A DNA stretch of 30,033 nt. Origin: Darwinibacter acetoxidans_A (lineage in GTDB: Bacteria; Bacillota; Limnochordia; Darwinibacteriales; Darwinibacteriaceae). A program made the translations under genes and the position numbers. Below the pieces are notes generated by a model. It was given only the letters and a program-made list of their open reading frames with translations, was not told the origin of the DNA and ran no database searches. Location of the stretch: positions 1-30,033 of the forward strand of contig JBHGWS010000004.1 of assembly GCA_041936745.1 (NCBI GenBank). The letters are read 5' to 3'. Below, one piece after another: positions 1 to 7,933 of the stretch; the stretch's first letter is position 1, and each line of letters opens with the position of its first letter.

Positions 1-554
1 CAGTTGACCGCAGCGATGTGACGATAATTATGATTGACGGCACTGAAGGGCTGACGGAACAGGATACAAAAATTGCCGGTTATGCCCACGAGGCAGGCCG
101 CGGCATTGTTATAGCCGTGAATAAATGGGATTTGGTAAAAAAAGAAACAGATACCCAGCGCAATTTCGAGTGGGCCATTAGGGATCGGCTGCAGTTTATG
201 AGTTACGCGCCGATTATTTTCATTTCCGCCTTGACCGGCAGGCGGGTCTTGGAACTTTTGCAGCTGGTCCGCCAGGTGAATGAAGCGCGTAATATGCGTA
301 TTTCAACGGGTAGGCTCAATCAGGTGATCCAAGATGCGGTTGCTATGAACCAACCGCCCAGTGATAAAGGCGTCCGCCTGAAAATCTATTATGGTTCGCA
401 GGTGCAGGTTAAACCGCCCGTTTTTACGCTGCATGTCAACCGCAGGGATCTGATGCATTTTTCTTACCAAAGGTATTTGGAAAACCGGCTGCGGCAGGAA
501 TTTCAATTTATGGGCACACCGATTATATGGGCGATTAAGGAGAGGGCTGAATGA
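1..554 (+). CDS. der: GTPase Der (EngA), C-terminal part
   Basis: Ribosome-assembly GTPase with two G domains and a KH-like tail, acting on the 50S subunit. Only the last ~184 residues are here; the reading frame is open to the left edge (first full codon at base 3). Visible are the end of the second G domain, with the G3-side stretch ending in TEGLTEQD, the G4 motif NKWD and the G5-type SALTG. The KH-like domain follows, with LKIYYGSQV and the typical ending HFSYQRYLENRLR then GTPI. The stop overlaps the plsY start (ATGA), so the two genes are translationally coupled. Der followed by plsY is a common Firmicute order, which supports the call. The true start lies outside the window. Confidence 0.96.
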   Translation, partial: VDRSDVTIIMIDGTEGLTEQDTKIAGYAHEAGRGIVIAVNKWDLVKKETDTQRNFEWAIRDRLQFMSYAPIIFISALTGRRVLELLQLVRQVNEARNMRISTGRLNQVIQDAVAMNQPPSDKGVRLKIYYGSQVQVKPPVFTLHVNRRDLMHFSYQRYLENRLRQEFQFMGTPIIWAIKERAE

Positions 555-1147
555 ATTTTTTCTTTGTTTTATTGATTAGCTATTTAATAGGCAGCATACC
601 CTTCGGTTTACTGTTTGGCCGCTGGTGGGCAAACATCGACGTGCGCCAATTTGGCAGCGGCAATATAGGTATGACTAACGTGTTAAGAAGCGCGGGCACT
701 CTGCCTGCGGCACTGACCCTTTTGGGAGACTGCGGCAAGGGCGCGGTTGCGGTACTGCTGGCTAAGGCTGCGGTTTCTACACCGTTTTTGTGGCTTTTAG
801 CCGGCACGGCGGCGGTAATGGGGCACAATTGGCCCGTTTTTTTAAAGTTTAAAGGCGGTAAAGGCGTTGCCACCATTGCCGGGGTGCTCTTTACGCTGTG
901 GCCTGTGATAGCCTTGGTTTTAGCGGCAATTTGGGTTTTGGTTTTAATCCTCTTCCGTTATATTTCCCTATCCTCCATTGCCGCGGCCTGCAGCCTGCCT
1001 CTCCTTTTGTTAATCTTCCGAGTTGGCTGGCTCGAACTTGCCCTGGGAGCGGTTGTCGCCGCTTTCACGATTTATCGGCATCGGGATAATATTGAACGGC
1101 TACGGCAGGGTACGGAATTTCGTTTCGGGGAAAGAGTGAACTCTTGA
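551..1147 (+). CDS. plsY: Glycerol-3-phosphate acyltransferase PlsY
   Basis: Membrane enzyme that transfers the acyl group from acyl-phosphate to glycerol-3-phosphate, the first step of phospholipid synthesis. The 198 residues match the family length. The family motifs are present: SGNIGMTN (about residues 36-43), GHNWPVF then KFKGGKG (about 91-104), and a C-terminal HR-x-NI motif near 176. Several hydrophobic segments fit a multi-pass inner-membrane protein. The start overlaps the der stop by four bases. The gene is followed by a strong terminator and not by gpsA, which usually comes next in related genomes. I read the residues directly; the function is from the family. Confidence 0.96.
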   Translation: MNFFFVLLISYLIGSIPFGLLFGRWWANIDVRQFGSGNIGMTNVLRSAGTLPAALTLLGDCGKGAVAVLLAKAAVSTPFLWLLAGTAAVMGHNWPVFLKFKGGKGVATIAGVLFTLWPVIALVLAAIWVLVLILFRYISLSSIAAACSLPLLLLIFRVGWLELALGAVVAAFTIYRHRDNIERLRQGTEFRFGERVNS

Positions 1148-1183
1148 AGCTTGCGGCTATTTAGGCTCAGTCATAAATTCAGG

Positions 1184-1222
1184 CGAAAACTTGGCGGACA
1201 AGGCCAAGTTTTCGTTATATTT
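1184..1222 (+). terminator. Rho-independent terminator after plsY
   Basis: A perfect 12-bp stem (1184-1195 with 1203-1214) and a 7-base loop are followed by a T-rich stretch. It closes the der-plsY unit, so spoIVA must be transcribed separately. Confidence 0.8.
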
Positions 1223-1243
1223 CCGCGGGGCTCTTAATATAGT
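1217..1243 (+). promoter_or_regulatory. Possible sigma-E-type promoter of spoIVA
   Basis: An ATATT element at 1217-1221 and AATATAGT at 1236-1243, 14 bases apart, resemble the mother-cell SigE pattern (ATATT, then CATACA-T). In Bacillus spoIVA is SigE-dependent. The match is partial and the region is AT-rich, so this is a candidate only; its -35 overlaps the tail of the plsY terminator. Confidence 0.3.
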
Positions 1244-1318
1244 ATACTGTCCAACCTAATTGATTAAGGGCAGGGTCCTCAAAATCGAGGAAACCCGAAC
1301 AAAGGAGGGGAAGCCTTG

Positions 1319-2800
1319 ATGGCAAGCTTTAATGTCTTTTCCCACATAGCTGAGCGCACCGGCGGAAGTATCTACGTAGGTGTTGTGGGCCCTGTGCGAA
1401 CAGGTAAATCAACCTTCATTAAGCGTTTTATGGATCTTTATGTGATGCCTAACATCACCGATGTTTATCTAAGAGAAAGGACACAAGATGAATTGCCGCA
1501 AAGCGGGGCCGGCAAAACCATAACGACCACTGAGCCGAAATTTGTTCCCGACGAGCCGGTGGAAATTTTATTCGGCGAAAAGACCAAGGCCCGCATCAGG
1601 CTCGTAGACTGTGTGGGCTACACGGTACCCAGTGCTAAAGGCTACGTGGATGAAGAAGGGCCGCGCTTAGTAAGAACACCTTGGTTTGAGCACGCCATAC
1701 CTTTTCAGGAAGCGGCGGAATTAGGCACTAAACGGGTGATCAGTGAGCATTCTACCATCGGCTTAGTCGTCACCACCGATGGTTCCATAGCCGATCTGCC
1801 CAGGGAAGATTACGTGGAGCCGGAAACTAGAGTGATAGAAGAACTGCAGGAATTAGGCAAGCCTTTTGTAGTTGTTTTAAATTCGGCTCAGCCCCACAGC
1901 CCGGAAACGGCGGCTTTAGCTGACGAGCTGCGCCAGAGGCATAACGTGACCGTTTTCCCGCTGGACTGCTTGCGGATGACAAAAGAAGATATCCTGGCAC
2001 TTTTTCAGGAAGTGCTTATGGAATTCCCCCTGCGGGAATTTAACGTGCGTTTTCCCAAATGGGTGGAAGAACTGGAGCGTACGCATTGGCTGCGCGAAAC
2101 CTACGAAGAAATCGCTTGGGACTGCGTCAGCCGCCTGAAACGGGTGAAAGATATCGAAGAGATTGCTTTGGGCGGTTTTCAAGAATCAGAACACGTTTTA
2201 AGTGTCGGCCTGGCTGACTTTGATTTAGGGGCCGGGAAGGCCACCTTGGATATTACAGTCAAAAACGAATTGTTCTACGCCGTATTAGCGGAAATAACGG
2301 ACCTGGAAGTAGAAGGGGATCATCACTTAATGCGGCTCATGCAGGATCTTTCCGTAGCCAAGAAAGAATACGATAAACTTTCCGCTGCACTGCAGCACGT
2401 CAGGCAGACCGGGTATGGGATAGTCATACCCAGTTTGGAGGACATAACTTTTGAACAGCCCGAATTGATTAAACAGGGCAGGAATTTCGGCATCAGGCTG
2501 ACAGCGAGCGCGCCTTCAATCCATATGGTGGAGGCCAGCATTCAAACAGAGGTTACACCTTTAGTGGGTACGGAAAAACAGGGCGAAGAATTGATTAAAT
2601 CCTTGACCGAGGAGTTTGAAAAAGATCCGGATGCGTTATGGGAGAGGGACTTTTTAGGCCGATCGCTGCAGGATATGGTCAGGGAAGGCATCAACAGCAA
2701 GCTTTACCGCATGCCGGAAAATGCGCAGGATAAACTGCAGGAGACTTTAAGCAAGATAATCAATGAGGGCAGTGGGGGCTTAATCTGCATCATTTTGTAA
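1319..2800 (+). CDS. spoIVA: Stage IV sporulation protein A (SpoIVA)
   Basis: Mother-cell ATPase that polymerises on the forespore surface and forms the basement layer of the spore coat. The 493 residues compare with about 492 in Bacillus. The Walker A motif GPVRTGKST is at residues 24-32, the conserved ELPQSGAGKTI follows, and the switch region reads DCVGYTVP. The C-terminus NEGSGGLICIIL matches the family's coat-targeting tail almost exactly. I chose the ATG at 1319 over the TTG at 1316 because SD GGAGGGG (1304-1310) is better spaced for it. The gene stands alone between two terminators. It is strong evidence that the organism makes endospores. Confidence 0.97.
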   Translation: MASFNVFSHIAERTGGSIYVGVVGPVRTGKSTFIKRFMDLYVMPNITDVYLRERTQDELPQSGAGKTITTTEPKFVPDEPVEILFGEKTKARIRLVDCVGYTVPSAKGYVDEEGPRLVRTPWFEHAIPFQEAAELGTKRVISEHSTIGLVVTTDGSIADLPREDYVEPETRVIEELQELGKPFVVVLNSAQPHSPETAALADELRQRHNVTVFPLDCLRMTKEDILALFQEVLMEFPLREFNVRFPKWVEELERTHWLRETYEEIAWDCVSRLKRVKDIEEIALGGFQESEHVLSVGLADFDLGAGKATLDITVKNELFYAVLAEITDLEVEGDHHLMRLMQDLSVAKKEYDKLSAALQHVRQTGYGIVIPSLEDITFEQPELIKQGRNFGIRLTASAPSIHMVEASIQTEVTPLVGTEKQGEELIKSLTEEFEKDPDALWERDFLGRSLQDMVREGINSKLYRMPENAQDKLQETLSKIINEGSGGLICIIL

Positions 2801-2838
2801 AAAAGGGGGTGGGAACAGTCTGTTTCCACCTTTTTTAC
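2801..2838 (+). terminator. Terminator after spoIVA
   Basis: Immediately after the stop, an A/G-rich arm (2801-2817) pairs with TGTTTCCACC plus a T run (2821-2836), with a small bulge and a 3-base loop. The spacing and U-rich tail fit an intrinsic terminator. Confidence 0.75.
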
Positions 2839-2848
2839 CTCCCGTTAA

Positions 2849-2877
2849 TTGCCTCCCCGGGCGTAATATGTTATTCT
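2849..2877 (+). promoter_or_regulatory. Promoter of the aspartokinase gene
   Basis: TTGCCT (2849-2854), 17 bases, then TATTCT (2872-2877), with TG one base before the -10 (2869-2870). Transcription would start near 2884, leaving a leader of about 25 bases that holds only the SD GGGGAGG. That leaves no room for a lysine riboswitch in the leader. Confidence 0.65.
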
Positions 2878-2908
2878 AAGTGCAGTTGAAACGGGGAGGC
2901 TTTTGGGC

Positions 2909-4120
2909 ATGGCATCTATTATCGTGCAAAAATACGGAGGTTCGTCTTTAAAATCCGCGGAAAATGTCCAAGCGGTGGCCCGCCGCATCGTTGCTACGGT
3001 TGAGAAGGGCCATAAGGTCGTTGCTGTGGTTTCAGCAAGGGGAAAAACCACAGATAACCTGATAAAGCAGGCCCGCTTAATTTCTAAAAACCCGCCTAAA
3101 AGAGAGCTGGACATGCTTTTAGCCACGGGAGAACAGATTTCCATTGCCCTTTTGGCAATGGCTATCGACGCTTTGGGCTACCCCGTTATTTCCCTCACCG
3201 GCGCGCAGGGCGGGATTATGACCGATACTCAGCACACTAAAGCCCGCATTCGGTTAGTCGACGGGGCAAGAATAAAAAAAGAGCTCGATCGGGACTGTAT
3301 AGTCATCGTCGCCGGTTTTCAGGGTGTCAGCCCTTCTAATGATATCACCACTTTGGGCCGGGGCGGCTCGGATACTACGGCCGTAGCTGTAGCGGCCGCT
3401 TTGGAGGCGGAAGTGTGCGAAATTTATACGGATGTGGAAGGCGTCTTTACAGCTGATCCCCGCTTGGTGCCGCAGGCAAGGAAACTTGCTCGGGTAGACT
3501 ACGGCGAAATGCTGGAATTGGCTTCTTTAGGGGCGATGATCCTACAGCCGAGGGCTGTGGAGGTCGCGGCTGTTTACAAAGTGCCGATTCATGTCAGGGC
3601 CAGCTTCAGCGAAAATTCGGGGACGATTATAAAAGAGGTGGATAAAGTGGAACGGGTGGTCTCAGTCACCGGTGTGGCATTTGATGAAAATTGCGCCAAG
3701 ATTACTTTAATCGGAATTCCCAACGACGTTAACGTTTTGTATTATGTCTTTGCCGCTTTGGCAAAAGAAAATGTGAATGTGGATATGATTGTCCAAGCCG
3801 GTACTGATGAGAGCACCACTACACTGACATTCACGGTAACCAGGGAAGAATTAGATACCGCTTTGGCCATTGTCGGCCGCCTGCGGGGCGAGGAAGATTG
3901 GCAGATTCACTGCGATGAGGAAGTCGCTAAAGTATCGATTGTCGGTGCCGGCATGATGACGAATCCCGGCGTGGCTGCTCGGATGTTTGAGGCTTTAAAC
4001 AATGAAAATATCCCGGTGCTTGTTGTCTCCACCTCGGAGATTAAAGTGTCTTGTTTGGTGCCCCGCTCAGCGTGCGAAGCCGCGGTGCGCGCCTGCCATG
4101 CAAAATTCGAGTTGGAATAG
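2909..4120 (+). CDS. lysC: Aspartate kinase, monofunctional with ACT domains
   Basis: Phosphorylates aspartate, the first step towards lysine, threonine, methionine and diaminopimelate. The 403 residues fit the single-function bacterial type. The N-terminal kinase motif VQKYGGSS (residues 6-13) and the nucleotide-binding GRGGSDTTAVA are present, followed by YTDVEGVFTADPR. Two C-terminal ACT domains include VSIVGAGM and a final regulatory segment. I use the ATG at 2909, 9 bases after GGGGAGG; the in-frame TTG at 2903 is too close to it. The gene has its own promoter and is not next to other lysine genes. The ACT domains suggest feedback by an end-product amino acid; which one cannot be read from the sequence, so the symbol is provisional. 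Confidence 0.94.
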   Translation: MASIIVQKYGGSSLKSAENVQAVARRIVATVEKGHKVVAVVSARGKTTDNLIKQARLISKNPPKRELDMLLATGEQISIALLAMAIDALGYPVISLTGAQGGIMTDTQHTKARIRLVDGARIKKELDRDCIVIVAGFQGVSPSNDITTLGRGGSDTTAVAVAAALEAEVCEIYTDVEGVFTADPRLVPQARKLARVDYGEMLELASLGAMILQPRAVEVAAVYKVPIHVRASFSENSGTIIKEVDKVERVVSVTGVAFDENCAKITLIGIPNDVNVLYYVFAALAKENVNVDMIVQAGTDESTTTLTFTVTREELDTALAIVGRLRGEEDWQIHCDEEVAKVSIVGAGMMTNPGVAARMFEALNNENIPVLVVSTSEIKVSCLVPRSACEAAVRACHAKFELE

Positions 4121-4129
4121 GGAAATCAC

Positions 4130-4158
4130 TTGCCTTTTTTGCCGGAACATGATATTCT
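4130..4158 (+). promoter_or_regulatory. Promoter of tRNA-Pro
   Basis: TTGCCT (4130-4135), 17 bases, TATTCT (4153-4158), with TG at 4150-4151. Both hexamers and the spacing are identical to the aspartokinase promoter. The predicted start is a few bases before the tRNA. Confidence 0.7.
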
Positions 4159-4168
4159 TTTATTGCGT

Positions 4169-4246
4169 CGGGGCGTGGCGCAGCTTGGGTAGCGCGCTAC
4201 CTTGGGGTGGTAGAGGTCGCAAGTTCAAATCTTGTCGCCCCGACCA
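4169..4246 (+). tRNA. tRNA-Pro (anticodon GGG)
   Basis: A full cloverleaf can be drawn. The acceptor stem CGGGGCG (4169-4175) pairs with CGCCCCG (4236-4242), followed by discriminator A and an encoded CCA (4244-4246). The anticodon stem CTACC/GGTAG (4197-4201, 4209-4213) closes the loop TTGGGGT, so the anticodon at 4204-4206 is GGG. The T arm contains GTTCAAAT. The first base C and overall sequence are typical of proline tRNAs. It is a single gene with its own promoter and terminator. Confidence 0.97.
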
Positions 4247-4262
4247 TTTAAAGCTTTGAGGG

Positions 4263-4291
4263 GCCTACAGCCTAGTGCTGTAGGCTTTTTT
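4263..4291 (+). terminator. Terminator after tRNA-Pro
   Basis: Perfect 9-bp stem GCCTACAGC / GCTGTAGGC (4263-4271, 4277-4285), a 5-base loop and six T. Confidence 0.92.
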
Positions 4292-4341
4292 ATAGCAGTA
4301 ATCGGCTGCAGGAAAAACCGGCTGAAAAAAGGGGGATTGGC

Positions 4342-5664
4342 TTGGCTCGCAAAGCTGTTTTCGCGTTGTGTTTGGCAGTAGCCTTCAGCAGTGCTGCTTA
4401 CGCTTCTCCTTACCGAGTTGCCGATTGGCCCGATTTAAGTGGCGCAGTAGTTTGTTTGGCGCCGGGCGGCTTTTGTGCCGTTGGGAAAGAGCAGGCGGTT
4501 TGGCTGTGGGAGAAAGACTATAAAGCGCATGTAACGGAAAACCTGCCGGGTGATGTTACGGCTTTGGCAGTGGGGGATTTAAACGGCCTGAGTTTAGCCG
4601 CCGGCATCAAATCGGGCTGGGAAAACTGGCTTGTTACATACGCTTTTAAAGCCGATAGGTGGGAAAGGCAGGGGCAGTTGTACCAACTGTGGGATACACC
4701 CCGCCATTTAACCATCGGGGATCTGAACGTTGATGGGCAGGGGGATCTTGTGGTCTTAAGCGAAAAAGGCGAAGCGCAGATATTTTTGTCCTGCGCGGGT
4801 AGGTTTTATCCCTTTTGGAAATCGCCCGGAGGCGAAGTTATAACCCACCTTAAAGTAGTTGATATTAATAACGATGGTATCCCGGAAATCATTTACACTT
4901 TTAAGTCAGGCTACGTGGGTGTCTTAACCTGGCTGGATCAGGAATTTGTGACACTTTGGGAAAATTATCCCTGGGGGCTAATCGAAAGCCTTTTTGTACT
5001 AACGGACAGCGGTTATCCCGAATGGCTGGTAATCAGCAGCCAAAAGATGGTGTACGGCTGGCGCTTGCAGAATGGGGAAGTGGTTCTTAGCCGCCACTTT
5101 CATGCACCTTATGTGGGGGAGAAAGCCTTTTATATCCCCGGCGAAGGCCTGCTCAGTTTTTCGGCGAAAAGGGGGACTTCTCTCTTTAAGTTAGAACGGG
5201 ACTCTTTTTTGGAACTTTGGAACATTCCGGGCTTCGCCGGTGCGGAGGCCTTTTATGTGAACGGCGAATTTTTAATCCGGGATGAAAACTACAACTATTT
5301 TCACCTAATCCCCCGTTCAGCAGGCTGGGAAATTTATGTGGGCGGCCGTGATGTTACCGATCAGATCGGCACTCTGCAGGCAGGCTCCCTCCTCTACTTC
5401 AATCTGGAACATTTAGGCCCCGAACTGGGTTTTTCCATCGAAAACGGCCGCCTTGTACAGGGGGAGCGCTTTTTTGAACTGGAGGCGGAGAAGCCGCTGG
5501 TAAAAGTTGACGGCCTGCCAATCCCCTTAAAGCACCCGCTCCTTTTGGCAGACAACGACTTTTATGCTCCCTTAGATCTTTTTTCCCTTCTTGGCTGGAG
5601 CCCTGCCGTGGATCAAGCGCGGCAGAGAATTGAATTCAATAAGTCTTGGGGCTGGTGGTTTTGA
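4342..5664 (+). CDS. Secreted propeller-like protein with C-terminal stalk domain
   Basis: 440-residue exported protein of unknown role. TTG start after GGGGGATT; a signal peptide with hydrophobic core AVFALCLAVAF and probable cleavage after AYA (residue 21). The middle holds FG-GAP/VCBS-like blades with calcium-loop motifs DLNVDGQGD (127-135) and DINNDGIPE (174-182), and a weaker copy near 79. Trp/aromatic strands recur through residue 330. The last ~50 residues resemble the copper-amine-oxidase N-terminal-like (stalk) domain often found on exported Firmicute proteins: VDGLPIPL, a Pro-Leu stretch, then GWSPAVDQARQRIEF. It stands alone after the tRNA. A cell-wall or substrate-binding role is possible but is inference. 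Confidence 0.8.
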   Translation: MARKAVFALCLAVAFSSAAYASPYRVADWPDLSGAVVCLAPGGFCAVGKEQAVWLWEKDYKAHVTENLPGDVTALAVGDLNGLSLAAGIKSGWENWLVTYAFKADRWERQGQLYQLWDTPRHLTIGDLNVDGQGDLVVLSEKGEAQIFLSCAGRFYPFWKSPGGEVITHLKVVDINNDGIPEIIYTFKSGYVGVLTWLDQEFVTLWENYPWGLIESLFVLTDSGYPEWLVISSQKMVYGWRLQNGEVVLSRHFHAPYVGEKAFYIPGEGLLSFSAKRGTSLFKLERDSFLELWNIPGFAGAEAFYVNGEFLIRDENYNYFHLIPRSAGWEIYVGGRDVTDQIGTLQAGSLLYFNLEHLGPELGFSIENGRLVQGERFFELEAEKPLVKVDGLPIPLKHPLLLADNDFYAPLDLFSLLGWSPAVDQARQRIEFNKSWGWWF

Positions 5665-5677
5665 TTTTGGAAGGTTT

Positions 5678-5727
5678 TCCGCCCTAAAAGCAGGAGACTA
5701 CAGCAACTTTGTTGAATTTAAGGCGGA
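5678..5727 (+). repeat. Imperfect inverted repeat upstream of the EF-G paralogue
   Basis: TCCGCCCTAAA (5678-5688) is complementary to TTTAAGGCGGA (5717-5727) at 10 of 11 positions, separated by 28 bases. There is no T run, so it is not a normal terminator. The right arm overlaps the predicted -35 element, so it may be an operator or a chance repeat. Confidence 0.4.
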
Positions 5728-5739
5728 GAATGCAATAAT
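5712..5739 (+). promoter_or_regulatory. Candidate promoter of the EF-G paralogue
   Basis: TTGAAT (5712-5717), 16 bases, then AATAAT (5734-5739) with TG at 5731-5732 as an extended -10. It leads to the SD AAAGGAGGAG before the ATG at 5788. Confidence 0.45.
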
Positions 5740-5787
5740 GTAAAATAATTTTTCTGCAGAGAAGATTGATTAAAAGGAGGAGAACGA

Positions 5788-7854
5788 ATGAAGAAGTACG
5801 GGACGGAATTTCTACGCAATCTGGCCTTAATTGGGCACGGTGGCTGTGGAAAAACATCTGTAGCTGAGGCGATGTTATTTGTTTCTCGGGGCACTAACCG
5901 TCTGGGCAAAGTGGATGATGGGACCACAACGATGGACTTCGATCCTGAAGAAACTCGTCGGCAGATCAGCATTAACACCGCTTTGGCACCCGCAGAGTGG
6001 AAAGATCACAAGATTAATATAATTGATACCCCCGGGTATTTTGACTTTGTGGGGGATGTCATAGCCGGTTTAACGGTGGCCGATTCGGCGTTATTGGTGG
6101 TCTGCGCTTCTTCCGGTGTGGAAGTTGGGACAGAGATCGGTTGGGAAAACCTGGAGAATGCCGGGCTGCCCCGCACAGTTTTTGTCAACAAAATGGACCG
6201 GGAAAATGCTGATTTTAATAAGGTGGTAGAAGATTTAAGGGAGCATTTTGGCCCGAAATTGGTTCCCACGCAGCTGCCTATCGGTGAGGCGGAAAACTTT
6301 ACAGGCATTATTGATCTGGTAAAAATGACCGCGCTGATTAAGGATGGGGATTCTTTTAAAGAAGGGCCCATCCCCGCCGAAATGGAGGCCGCGGTAGCAA
6401 GCGCCCGTGAAGAAATGATCGAGGCAGCATCTGTTTCGGATGACGAATTGATGATGAAGTATCTGGAAGGGGAAGAACTGACCGACGACGAAGTCGAACA
6501 CGCGGTCAAACTGGGGACCCAAACAGGTGAGATGGTGCCGATTTTGTGCGGCAGTGCTCAAGACACCTTCGGCATCGCGCTTTTATTGGATCATATTATC
6601 CACGGTATGCCTTCACCTGCCAGCCGTACTGTCAGCGGGCTTAACGAGGCCGGCGAAGAGATCACGATCTCTACAGCCGATCCGGATCTCGCTGCCTTGG
6701 TTTATAAGACTATGGCTGACCCTTACGTGGGCAAACTGACTTTATTTAGGGTTTTCTCCGGGACAATCCGCTCCGACAGCACGGCTTTCAATGCTCGCAG
6801 CGGCAGAGATGAGCGCATCGGCCAATTATTCGTTATTAAAGGCAAAGATCAGGTTGCAGTCAGTGAACTTGGGGCCGGTGACTTGGGCGCGGTTGCGAAA
6901 CTGCAGGATACTACAACTAACGACACTTTAACGTCCAAAGATAAAAAAATTGCCGTCAAGCCTATCGCTTTCCCCAAACCGAATATGACAATGGCTATCC
7001 AGCCCAAGACTAAAGGGGATGAAGATAAGATTGGTTCCGGCCTCAACAGGCTGATGGAAGAGGATCCCACCTTTACCGTGGAAAGAAGGCTGGATACAGG
7101 CCAAAACTTAGTAAGCGGTATGGGAGACGTGCATTTAGAAGTTATGTCAAGCCGCCTTCAAAAGAAGTTTGGCGTCGAAGTCGAACTGGTAACCCCCGCT
7201 GTACCTTACCGGGAAACTATCCGCGGTTCGGCAAAAGTGGAAGGAAAACACCGCAGGCAGTCTGGGGGCCGCGGCCAATACGGCCACGTTTGGCTCGAAC
7301 TATCGCCCGGTGATGGGGAAAACGGAGAGCGCTTGGAATTTATTGATGACATTTTTGGCGGTGCGGTACCGCGTCAATATATTCCGGCAGTGGAAAAGGG
7401 CTTGTTGGAAATTCTCGATGAAGGGCCTTTAGCCGGCTATCCGGTGGAAAACATTAAAGTCTCTCTCTTCGATGGTTCCTATCATGCCGTAGACTCTTCG
7501 GAGCTGGCTTTTAAAATCGCTGCCGGCATGGCTTTCAGAAAAGGTTTCTTAGATTCCAACCCCGTCTTGCTGGAGCCGATTATGAATGTGGAAATTACCG
7601 TGCCCGAGGCGTTTATGGGTGACGTGATGGGAGATATGAATAAAAAGCGCGGCAGGATTTTAGGCATGGAGCCCAGCGGCGGCAGGCAGGTTATCAGATG
7701 CCAAGTGCCCATGGCAGAGATGTTTAACTACGCCATCGATTTACGCTCGATGACCCAGGGCAGAGGCTCTTTCATCTCGGAGTTCAGCCATTACGAAGAG
7801 GTCCCGCCCCAAATCGCCGAGAAAGTAATAGAAGCGGCGAACAAAGAAGACTAA
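5788..7854 (+). CDS. EF-G-like GTPase paralogue (EF-G2/FusA2 type)
   Basis: 688-residue translational GTPase with the whole EF-G domain order. The P-loop is GHGGCGKT (residues 16-23), G3 is DTPGYFDF (80-87) and G4 is NKMD (134-137). Domain IV and the C-terminal regions follow (GGRGQYGHV, then SMTQGRGSF near the end). Canonical EF-G has HIDAGKTT in the P-loop and DTPGH in G3; here the catalytic histidine is Tyr84. That pattern matches the EF-G2/FusA2 paralogues such as those of mycobacteria, not the fusA of the str operon, and no rpsL, rpsG or tuf genes are nearby. It may be a slow or non-hydrolysing factor with a role in stress or recycling; that is inference. It has its own candidate promoter and terminator. 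Confidence 0.9.
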   Translation: MKKYGTEFLRNLALIGHGGCGKTSVAEAMLFVSRGTNRLGKVDDGTTTMDFDPEETRRQISINTALAPAEWKDHKINIIDTPGYFDFVGDVIAGLTVADSALLVVCASSGVEVGTEIGWENLENAGLPRTVFVNKMDRENADFNKVVEDLREHFGPKLVPTQLPIGEAENFTGIIDLVKMTALIKDGDSFKEGPIPAEMEAAVASAREEMIEAASVSDDELMMKYLEGEELTDDEVEHAVKLGTQTGEMVPILCGSAQDTFGIALLLDHIIHGMPSPASRTVSGLNEAGEEITISTADPDLAALVYKTMADPYVGKLTLFRVFSGTIRSDSTAFNARSGRDERIGQLFVIKGKDQVAVSELGAGDLGAVAKLQDTTTNDTLTSKDKKIAVKPIAFPKPNMTMAIQPKTKGDEDKIGSGLNRLMEEDPTFTVERRLDTGQNLVSGMGDVHLEVMSSRLQKKFGVEVELVTPAVPYRETIRGSAKVEGKHRRQSGGRGQYGHVWLELSPGDGENGERLEFIDDIFGGAVPRQYIPAVEKGLLEILDEGPLAGYPVENIKVSLFDGSYHAVDSSELAFKIAAGMAFRKGFLDSNPVLLEPIMNVEITVPEAFMGDVMGDMNKKRGRILGMEPSGGRQVIRCQVPMAEMFNYAIDLRSMTQGRGSFISEFSHYEEVPPQIAEKVIEAANKED

Positions 7855-7867
7855 AAAGAAATAAACG

Positions 7868-7901
7868 TGCAGCTCCTTTCGGGGGCTGCATATTTTTTTT
7901 T
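7868..7901 (+). terminator. Terminator after the EF-G paralogue
   Basis: A stem TGCAGCTCC / GGGGCTGCA with one G-T pair, a short loop, then TATTTTTTTTT. Ends the EF-G unit. Confidence 0.85.
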
Positions 7902-7933
7902 GCCTCACATAGGTTTGTAAAGGGGTGGTTTGG

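Noticed and set aside
2851..2900. Inverted repeat GCCTCCCC / GGGGAGGC that could hide the aspartokinase SD
   Set aside because: The left arm lies between the predicted -35 and -10, so it would not be in the transcript; it cannot fold over the SD unless another start is used.
2838..2909. Lysine riboswitch upstream of aspartokinase
   Set aside because: The space between the terminator and the start is about 70 bases and is filled by the promoter and SD, too short for the riboswitch.
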